A DNA stretch of 13,635 nt from assembly GCA_043775355.1 (NCBI GenBank), contig JAYVSL010000002.1:1-13635 (forward strand), read 5' to 3'. Source of the DNA: BOG-1363 sp043775355. Its GTDB lineage: Bacteria; Planctomycetota; UBA11346. Positions 1 through 5,555 of this stretch are shown here, piece by piece. Made by a program: the position numbers and the translations under genes. The notes beneath the pieces were generated by a model that saw only the letters and a program-made list of their open reading frames with translations, was not told where the DNA came from and did not search any database. The number at the start of each line of letters is the position of its first letter. Positions within the stretch are counted from its first letter, which is position 1.

Positions 1-43
1 ACGACACCAAAAATCTTTATGCCGCGCAAAGAGGTGAAGGAAG

Positions 44-60
44 GCAGCGAAACTCGCTGC
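44..60 (-). terminator. Hairpin downstream of the receptor kinase gene
   Basis: A perfect 7-bp inverted repeat (GCAGCGA, 3-nt loop, TCGCTGC) lies about 70 nt beyond the stop codon of the minus-strand kinase gene. Read on the minus strand it is followed by a pyrimidine-rich run (CTTCCTTC) rather than a clean T tract. It could be a weak intrinsic terminator or a 3'-end stabilising stem. The geometry is seen directly; the function is inferred. Confidence 0.35.
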
Positions 61-92
61 GCGAGGAAAGGAACGGGGAATAGCCATAAGTC

Positions 93-109
93 CCGAAAAA
101 TTTTTTCGG
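93..109 (-). terminator. A/T-rich palindrome next to the kinase stop codon
   Basis: CCGAAAA and TTTTCGG form a 7-bp stem around a 3-nt loop, starting about 20 nt downstream of the kinase stop codon at 131-133. Because it is symmetric and holds A and T runs on both strands, it could act as a bidirectional terminator. The stem is short and AT-rich, so it would be weak alone. Together with the hairpin at 44-60 it marks a likely transcript end. Confidence 0.35.
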
Positions 110-130
110 AGCTGAATGTCAAGTGCTAAT

Positions 131-2317
131 TTACAGAAAAACCGGGTAATTCATGGCATTTTGCCTAACGCAACGCCATTGGCCATCGCCCTGATCCAGA
201 TCGCAGTACAAACGTGCGGCCAGGCCGGCATCAGACGCAGGCAATGCAGCGGAGCGATTAAGCTGAGTAGACAGTGCGTGAGCAACGAAGCCCTCGAACG
301 CTCGTCGCACGGCGGCGGCGTCGCGTAATTCACTGATCATGAAGTTGAAGGTGTCAGCCAGCACGCGGAATTCGTCCGACGATTGCACGTTGACGACCAC
401 ATCTAGGTCGCCGTGCGCAACTTTCAGCAAGCCTTTTTGCAACGCCACAATCGGACGACGCATGCGTAAGGCGACTAAGACGCCGGCGGCTAAAAAAGCG
501 ACCAAGGTCGACGCCAGCAAAATGATGGTATGAAATATAAAGTTTTCATTCAGCCGTTGGATGTGGCTTGCTGCGATATCAACGCCGACCAAGCCAACGG
601 ACTTTCCCTGCGCATCGCGAATGGGTGCATAGCCTGACAGCAACCAACCCCATTCATCTTTGATTAAATGGTCATCAGCAGAGGGCTGTTCAAAACCATG
701 AAATAATTCAGGGGCATCGCCAGCCGGGTACGTTTGCCCAGGGGCCGCAATTTTTTCTTCGGCATCGATGACCCCGTTATGATTGCGATCGACTTCTTCT
801 TCTTGCGCATCGATCACGAATGCGACGGCCTTGGTGGTGTCGCTATCCGGCAATCTGACCATGGTGTAAATATACGTGACATCAGGGTTGGTTTGTTTGA
901 AGCGCCGCAGATCTTTCACGATTCGCGCAAACGCGGGATCTTGCTTTGCCGCCGCACCCGCAGCAGCAAGACGGCGATGGACATCACCGTCAACCAACAG
1001 TGCGGCGCCGGCAGCCATGCTGGCAAGACTCTTGCGGAGAAACTGTTCTTGGTCGGCAATGGCTCGCTGTGAAATGGCCAGTCCTGCGATCACGGTGGCG
1101 GCGCTGCTAAATAACCAAATCGCTAAAATCAGTTTGACCACAAAGCGAATTCGTGGTTTGCGCAATAAGGCGGCTGGTACTTTTCTTAAGCCGCTGGTCG
1201 GCATGACGATGGCCGTGCTTGGTGGGCGAATGGTGCCAGTCAACGTGGCTTTGCTGGACCCGGCCGAGGCGCTGCTTTCTGGTATCGAGGAGCTGTGCGA
1301 TGGCGTGATGCTGGATGATGGAATTCCTCTCGGCATCACTTTCGGCACAGCGATTCCTGCTGGTAGTCGAGCAGGATGAGGCGAGTGACTAGATTCTATT
1401 TCTTGCGCTGCTGGTTTCGTCGTTGGTTTTACTATTTGGCGAGTCGTTGTTCGGCGGTCGTTCGCGGTCGCCACATCGAGCGCTTCTAAGGCTTCACGGG
1501 CAGCCATCGCGCTGGTAAAACGATCTTCAGGATTGTGCGCGACTAAACGATCGAGCCATTCAGCGAATGGCGCGGGCAGCGATGGCAGCACCTGGGCGAT
1601 GGGCGGCAGTGGTTCCGCGACAATGCGTTGCGCGGTACGCAGTGGATTATGGTCTTTGGCGATCGGATGCCGACCGCATGCCAGTTCATAGAGCGTGATT
1701 CCCAGCGCGTACATATCGGTCAGTCGTGTCGCATCGCTGCCAGCGGCGCGTTCTGGTGCTAAATAACGAACAGTACCGACAATTTCGCCCGTGCCGGTCA
1801 GATCTCCGTCGCGCGTGAGCGCAGCAAAGAGATGATTGCCAGTGGCAAGGCCAAAATCCGCCAATTTATAAACGCCTGCTGCGGCCAATAAAATATTCCC
1901 AGGCTTTATATCGCGATGTAAAATTCCTGCCCCATGCGCAGCTGCCAAACCGCTCAGCACCTGCCAAGCACAATCGATCAGCCGATTGAGCGGTAGGGGA
2001 CCGTCTTCGCGCAAGACGGTTGCGAGGCTGCGACCACGCACGAATTCCATCACTAAATAAGGCTCAATCGGATCGGGCAGATAATCGAATACTTGAACCA
2101 CATGAGGCGAGCAGAGCTGCGCCAACGCTTTGGCTTCAGCCGAAAAGCGCGTGATTTGTTCGGCAAAAGCCACTTTCGTGGTGTGAATAACTTTGATGGC
2201 GATTTCGCGTTCCAGGGTTGGATCGAACGCGCGATACACCACGCCCATACCACCGCGACCGATTTGCTCGCGGACGAGGTATTTGCCAATGCGTAGGGGA
2301 AGTGCGGGATCAATCAC
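131..2317 (-). CDS. Transmembrane Hanks-type Ser/Thr kinase with extracytoplasmic sensor and HAMP domain
   Basis: This 728-residue protein is a PknB-type kinase fused to a membrane sensor. Residues 13-280 carry the kinase: Gly-rich loop GRGGMG (20-25), ATP-binding K42, alpha-C E61, catalytic HRDIKPGN (134-141), DFG (154-156), APE (187-189) and D201, so it should be active. Residues 285-388 are a Ser/Pro/Thr-rich linker. One membrane segment (about 392-415) leads to a sensor of about 175 residues with a Cache-like ending (WGWLLSGYAPI, then GLVGVDI) and an EF-hand-like loop at 510-521. A second membrane segment (595-616) is followed by a HAMP domain (617-670). The kinase therefore precedes the sensor, unlike common receptor kinases. 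After HAMP the chain has a short helix (ELRDAAAVRRAFEGFV), then an unrecognised tail, and stops; in related HAMP proteins an effector such as a nucleotide cyclase usually follows. The start is GTG, without a Shine-Dalgarno sequence, chosen because the kinase fold begins within about ten residues. Palindromic element copy A lies 65 bp upstream. Confidence 0.93.
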   Translation of the reverse strand: MIDPALPLRIGKYLVREQIGRGGMGVVYRAFDPTLEREIAIKVIHTTKVAFAEQITRFSAEAKALAQLCSPHVVQVFDYLPDPIEPYLVMEFVRGRSLATVLREDGPLPLNRLIDCAWQVLSGLAAAHGAGILHRDIKPGNILLAAAGVYKLADFGLATGNHLFAALTRDGDLTGTGEIVGTVRYLAPERAAGSDATRLTDMYALGITLYELACGRHPIAKDHNPLRTAQRIVAEPLPPIAQVLPSLPAPFAEWLDRLVAHNPEDRFTSAMAAREALEALDVATANDRRTTTRQIVKPTTKPAAQEIESSHSPHPARLPAGIAVPKVMPRGIPSSSITPSHSSSIPESSASAGSSKATLTGTIRPPSTAIVMPTSGLRKVPAALLRKPRIRFVVKLILAIWLFSSAATVIAGLAISQRAIADQEQFLRKSLASMAAGAALLVDGDVHRRLAAAGAAAKQDPAFARIVKDLRRFKQTNPDVTYIYTMVRLPDSDTTKAVAFVIDAQEEEVDRNHNGVIDAEEKIAAPGQTYPAGDAPELFHGFEQPSADDHLIKDEWGWLLSGYAPIRDAQGKSVGLVGVDIAASHIQRLNENFIFHTIILLASTLVAFLAAGVLVALRMRRPIVALQKGLLKVAHGDLDVVVNVQSSDEFRVLADTFNFMISELRDAAAVRRAFEGFVAHALSTQLNRSAALPASDAGLAARLYCDLDQGDGQWRCVRQNAMNYPVFL

Positions 2318-2382
2318 GGTCGCGGGATCGTGTCGTGGCGATCATCGGTGCAATGTGAAGCAGTCGATAGTCTTGCTTATCA

Positions 2383-2534
2383 GAAGCTGTTTAGAAAAGG
2401 CGAAATCTGACAGGGAGGACCGAAGGACCGGAGAATGAACGGATTTTCAACCAGAGAATTCACGCTGATTCTTGGCTTTGGGCTTCTCCGGTTCTTCGGT
2501 CCTCCATGTCATTCTCTCATTTCCAGACAGTTTC
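2383..2534. mobile_element. Palindromic MITE-like element, copy A
   Basis: A 152-bp non-coding element. Its ends are imperfect 15-bp inverted repeats (GAAGCTGTTTAGAAA at 2383-2397 and TTTCCAGACAGTTTC at 2520-2534; three mismatches between the arms). Inside is a 22-bp inverted repeat (2414-2435 against 2484-2505, one mismatch) with core GACCGAAG and ACCGGAGAA. The element is flanked by a direct repeat TCA (2380-2382 and 2535-2537). It matches the reverse complement of copy B: positions 2383-2445 align to 8054-7992 with 58 of 63 bases identical. Terminal repeats, a 3-bp T-N-A duplication and lack of a reading frame fit a non-autonomous insertion element; 3-bp TNA duplications are known for the IS1031 group of the IS5 family, but assignment to that group is inference. 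It could also form a long RNA hairpin or DNA cruciform upstream of the minus-strand kinase gene. Confidence 0.8.
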
Positions 2535-2575
2535 TCAGAAGCCGCTGACGCAGTGCGAGGCTTTCCTTTTCCGCT

Positions 2576-3574
2576 TTAGGCTTTTGCCTGATCCATTGGA
2601 TAGCTCAGCCCAAATTGTCCGCGTAATTGGTCGAGGATCTGCATCAATGCCAGGGATTCATCCAGCGAAATGATGGGACTTTCGCTGAGCCCAGCGCGCA
2701 GACAACGTCCGACTTCAATGGCTTCGTATTCGTAGCCGTTGGCTAAATGCGGTGTGTCGATCACTTCGGTGTGATTGCCAACCGTTAGCACCGCCTTGGT
2801 TGCTTTCCAAAATGGTGCGGTGATTTCAATGCGTCCAGCAGTTCCGTCGATGCGTGCCACATGCGGTGTGTCGGTGCGTACACCACAGGTAAGCGACGCT
2901 AAGCCGCCGCCGGGATAGCCTAAAATATATGCGGCTTGTTCATCGACGCCGGTTTCTCCCAGGTGGGCGAAACCGGTGACGCGTGATGGTCGTGGACCAA
3001 AGACCATCGCGGCGAAAGCGATGGTGTAGATACCGACGTCGAGCAAACCACCGCCCGCTAACGATGGCGCTAGCAAACGGCTTTGTGGATCCCAGGCGCA
3101 GCGAAAACCAAAATCAGCGGTGACCAGACGTGGTTCGCCAATGCGCTGACTCGCTAACCATTCGCGGACTTTGGCCATCACCGGCATGCAGCGCGTCCAC
3201 ATCGCTTCCATCAAAAAAACTTTCTTCTGCCGCGCGATCGCAATGACGGATTCCAGCTCGCGGGCATTCACCGTGAACGGTTTTTCACACAGCACCGCTT
3301 TGCCTGCATTCAGACATAAAATGGCGTCATCTTTATGCATCGGGTGAGGCGTCGCGACGTAGATCGCGTCGACCTGCGGATCGTTGGCCAACGCTTCGTA
3401 GCTTCCATGTATGCGTGTCGCGCCGAATTCGGCGGCAAACGACTTGGCTTTGTCCACGCTACGTGAACCCACCGCCACCAACTTGGCATCGGGTACCGCC
3501 GTCAGTCCCTGGGCAAATGATTTAGCAATGTTACCAAGGCCAAGAATGCCCCAGCGAATAGGAGAGTTCATCAT
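2576..3574 (-). CDS. Gfo/Idh/MocA-family NAD(P)-dependent oxidoreductase (dihydrodiol-dehydrogenase type)
   Basis: This 332-residue cytoplasmic dehydrogenase has the two-domain Gfo/Idh/MocA layout. Residues 7-120 form a Rossmann domain with the dinucleotide fingerprint G12-L-G14-N-I-A17, and the family's catalytic EKP motif is at 97-99. The C-terminal alpha/beta domain contains LMEAMWTR (121-128) and GGGLLDVGIY (174-183). The Trp126/Tyr183 arrangement resembles dimeric dihydrodiol dehydrogenase and glucose-fructose oxidoreductase relatives, which oxidise sugars or trans-diols with NADP. The true substrate cannot be read from sequence. Length is normal for the family. Two ATG codons lie in tandem at the start (3574 and 3571); an AGGA at 3582-3579 is 7 nt from the second and only 4 nt from the first, so the protein may begin one residue later. 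It reads in the same direction as the downstream kinase, but element copy A separates them, so an operon is doubtful. Confidence 0.93.
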   Translation of the reverse strand: MMNSPIRWGILGLGNIAKSFAQGLTAVPDAKLVAVGSRSVDKAKSFAAEFGATRIHGSYEALANDPQVDAIYVATPHPMHKDDAILCLNAGKAVLCEKPFTVNARELESVIAIARQKKVFLMEAMWTRCMPVMAKVREWLASQRIGEPRLVTADFGFRCAWDPQSRLLAPSLAGGGLLDVGIYTIAFAAMVFGPRPSRVTGFAHLGETGVDEQAAYILGYPGGGLASLTCGVRTDTPHVARIDGTAGRIEITAPFWKATKAVLTVGNHTEVIDTPHLANGYEYEAIEVGRCLRAGLSESPIISLDESLALMQILDQLRGQFGLSYPMDQAKA

Positions 3575-3628
3575 GAGTTCCTAGCGGATGAGCGCGCGAC
3601 GGTAGGGGGCCAATCACCGCAGAGCAAT

Positions 3629-3655
3629 CAGGCAAATCGGATAAATCGGACAAAT
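3629..3655. repeat. Three tandem 9-bp repeats upstream of the YdcF-like gene
   Basis: Three adjacent 9-bp units, CAGGCAAAT, CGGATAAAT and CGGACAAAT, lie in the 225-bp gap between the divergent oxidoreductase and YdcF-like genes. They could be a regulator-binding array or slippage products. Similar three-fold 9-bp arrays occur in two other intergenic gaps of this window (5332-5358 and 9239-9265). Confidence 0.5.
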
Positions 3656-3799
3656 GAGCGATGAAGAGAGTCGTGAAAATTCACCAAGTCGATACGTTGA
3701 CACCCGCTGCCGAACGTGACTTACTTCTCGCCGTGCACCTGGGTTTTATGTCGGCGCTTGGCGGGCGCAGATGGCAGCCCTCATCCTGGATATGATCTT

Positions 3800-4696
3800 A
3801 TGATTTTGACCAGCGGTTGTTTTTTCATTTTCATTTTTCTCTTCATCCGTCTGTGGGCGACTAGAAAAGTTCGCGCTCGGGCGTGGTGGATTAAAGCTGG
3901 ATTATCGCTGATCGCCCTGGGCGGTATTGGCTATGGATTGGCAACCGATTTGGTGGTCCAAAAAGCGCTGGGTTTGTTGCTCATGCCAGCGGGTGTCGTC
4001 TGGGTGCTGTTGATCGTTGTGGTTTTCATGACGTGGCGTGGCGGCGCTCGTTCATTGCGACTCTTCGCAACGGTCGGGTTGATGACGTACACGCTGGCCG
4101 GTAACAGTTGGTTAGGAAACGCGCTGATCGGTTCATTGGAGAATCAAATTCCGCCGTTGGATATCTCGCGAATGGAGCCGTTTCAGGCGGTATTCGTACT
4201 TGGCGGCGGCAGTGGTTTCAGCGATATGGATGGGCCGCAATTTGGCCTTTCCGGTGACCGCATCGCGCTGGCAGCACGCTTGTGGCAGTCCAAGAAAACT
4301 CCGCTGCTGATTGCTTCCGGCAGTTCGATGAGCGATCTTGAAGACCCTCACGATTTGGCCGCAGATACCACGGTTTTGTGGCAAGGTTTGGGCATACCAA
4401 AAGAAGCAATTATTCAGATTCCTCAAGCGGTCATTACGCAACAAGAAATTACCGCCTATGCGGAGTTAATTCGCCAGCGTGGTTGGATCCGCGTCGGCCT
4501 GGTGAGTTCTGCTTGGCATTTGCCGCGTGCTTTGCGGCTGTGCCGCCGTGCAGGTATTGAAATGGTCCCGCTTGGTGCGGATCGCATGTGTCAAGTTCTG
4601 TCGTGGTCGCCGTACTGGCTCATTCCGCAAGATAGGGGATTTATTCGCGTCCAACGCGCTTGCTGGGAGTACCTGGGAATGGTGAAGGGCCGGTGA
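3800..4696 (+). CDS. YdcF/ElyC-like DUF218 membrane protein
   Basis: A 298-residue inner-membrane protein of the DUF218 (YdcF/SanA/ElyC) family. The N-terminal third is hydrophobic, with segments at about 3-19, 33-49 and 55-77 and possibly 88-104. The DUF218 domain follows at about 127-290: AVFVLGGG (130-137), SGDRIALAARLW (151-162), LLIASGSS (169-176), and SSAWHLPRALRLCRRAG (236-252), which holds the family's conserved His/Arg. E. coli ElyC and SanA, with the same domain, act in envelope integrity and lipid-carrier or peptidoglycan metabolism; that role is transferred by family only. The frame is open from a GTG at 3716, but the 28 extra residues are polar and unlike the family, and no ribosome site precedes it. 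The ATG at 3800 has GGA 9 nt upstream and puts a membrane helix directly after the start, so it was chosen. It converges on the next gene, with 43 bp between the stops. Confidence 0.88.
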   Translation: MILTSGCFFIFIFLFIRLWATRKVRARAWWIKAGLSLIALGGIGYGLATDLVVQKALGLLLMPAGVVWVLLIVVVFMTWRGGARSLRLFATVGLMTYTLAGNSWLGNALIGSLENQIPPLDISRMEPFQAVFVLGGGSGFSDMDGPQFGLSGDRIALAARLWQSKKTPLLIASGSSMSDLEDPHDLAADTTVLWQGLGIPKEAIIQIPQAVITQQEITAYAELIRQRGWIRVGLVSSAWHLPRALRLCRRAGIEMVPLGADRMCQVLSWSPYWLIPQDRGFIRVQRACWEYLGMVKGR

Positions 4697-4739
4697 GTTA
4701 CTCAAGCCAAGTGTCTGAATTCAGCTCCGCCGGAAAGAT

Positions 4740-5261
4740 TCAGCGACCGCTGTTGGCATTACTGCCACTTCCGCCGCGATATTCCGCTGAGCCAGGACCA
4801 TCGCCAAGTGCTAGTGCTTCAGGACGAGCGGCAAAACCATTGATGCGCAACACGCTCAGGCGCGCCAGAATTCCTGCGAGTTTGAAATCCTGCACCCCGA
4901 CGAGCGTGTGGGTGTTGTTGACCAAAATACGACCAAGCGGCAGGGCATCGACATTGAGCATGACTTTTTTCAGCTGACCGATGTTGAGTCCGTGGTTGCG
5001 ACCGATGTGCAGCTTTAACCATAACCATTGCCAAGCGACCAGGCGAGTCGAGCCGATGCGCTCCAGATGTTCGCGCGCCGTTTTGCCTTGATTGGCACGC
5101 ACGTCGACCAGCGCCGAACCCTCTAATACTTGCACCGGGCCAAGATCTTCCAGCGCCACGCCAGACATGCGCACCAGTTCGCCAGGAGTGGTCTGGCCAT
5201 GACGCGGTAAACGCACCTGAATACGGACGAAGCCTGGAGCTGGATCGGGCAAGGTTTCCAT
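4740..5261 (-). CDS. Stand-alone tandem DbpA-type RNA-binding domain protein
   Basis: The 173-residue protein appears to be two consecutive DbpA/CsdA RNA-binding domains (Pfam PF03880 type) without a helicase core. Domain 1 covers about 11-75 (VRIQVRLPRHGQTTPGELV, then a beta strand ALVDV and a helix REHLERIG). Domain 2 covers about 79-148 (LWLKLHIGRNHGLNIGQL, LPLGRILVNN, HTLVGV, LARLSVLRINGF). Both follow the family pattern of a beta strand, Gly-Arg-x-x-G-x-x-x-G-x-L, an I-G-x-I strand, a V-x-V strand and a terminal helix. A Gly/Ser/Asn-rich tail (149-173) resembles tails of RNA helicases. In DbpA this domain binds 23S rRNA hairpin 92; the RNA target here is unknown. The ATG at 5261 is the only start that keeps domain 1 whole, and an in-frame stop lies 4 codons upstream; no Shine-Dalgarno sequence is visible. 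The assignment rests on eye-level pattern match. Confidence 0.75.
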   Translation of the reverse strand: METLPDPAPGFVRIQVRLPRHGQTTPGELVRMSGVALEDLGPVQVLEGSALVDVRANQGKTAREHLERIGSTRLVAWQWLWLKLHIGRNHGLNIGQLKKVMLNVDALPLGRILVNNTHTLVGVQDFKLAGILARLSVLRINGFAARPEALALGDGPGSAEYRGGSGSNANSGR

Positions 5262-5555
5262 GGGCGCGGGAGGCTAGCCACGACCCTGCCCGTGGTAAGG
5301 GGCAATCCTCCGTGGTTTGTGTGGCAACGTTGGTGCGGCAGGTGCGGCAGGTGCGGCAACCTTGTGACCGCTTTGAACGGGGGATTGAACGATCATCTTC
5401 AGAGGCGCTTGTGCGATGCCGCTGAATTTTGTGCGATGCGCCCGATCCTAGGCGCTTTCTCGCTTCGCATTCGACCTTTGGTCCTCATCATTCCGCTCCG
5501 ACTGTATGTTAACTCTTACTCAAACGAACGAACGCTGTCATAAACCGCACTTGTC
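5262..5555. other. Intergenic region between divergent genes, with 9-bp tandem repeats
   Basis: This 294-bp gap separates the minus-strand RNA-binding gene from the plus-strand kinase. It contains a small GC stem (CCACG and CGTGG around 5278-5294), a perfect tandem triplet of GGTGCGGCA, and a 4-bp run AACG repeated three times (5523-5534). CATAAA (5539-5544) just before the kinase start could be a -10 box of a nearly leaderless transcript, but no good -35 box pairs with it. No further gene is convincing. Confidence 0.4.
5332..5358. repeat. Perfect triplicate of GGTGCGGCA
   Basis: Three identical 9-bp units follow each other without spacing, about 70 bp upstream of the RNA-binding protein gene and 200 bp upstream of the kinase. 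They could bind a regulator of either divergent gene or be a simple slippage array. Only the repetition is observed. Confidence 0.6.

Noticed and set aside
734..1379. Plus-strand open frames opposite the receptor kinase
   Set aside because: They overlap conserved sensor and linker coding sequence on the minus strand and resemble no family.
3697..3726. Perfect TTGACA before the YdcF-like gene
   Set aside because: At the proper spacing only TTACTT or similar is found, a poor -10 box, so I do not call a promoter.
3716..3799. N-terminal extension of the YdcF-like protein from GTG 3716
   Set aside because: The added 28 residues are polar and not membrane-like, there is no ribosome site, and the ATG at 3800 begins directly at a membrane helix.
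5123..5359. Overlapping minus-strand frame at the start of the RNA-binding gene
   Set aside because: Its product shows low-complexity His/Pro repeats from the 9-bp array and no domain; the other frame carries clear RNA-binding motifs.
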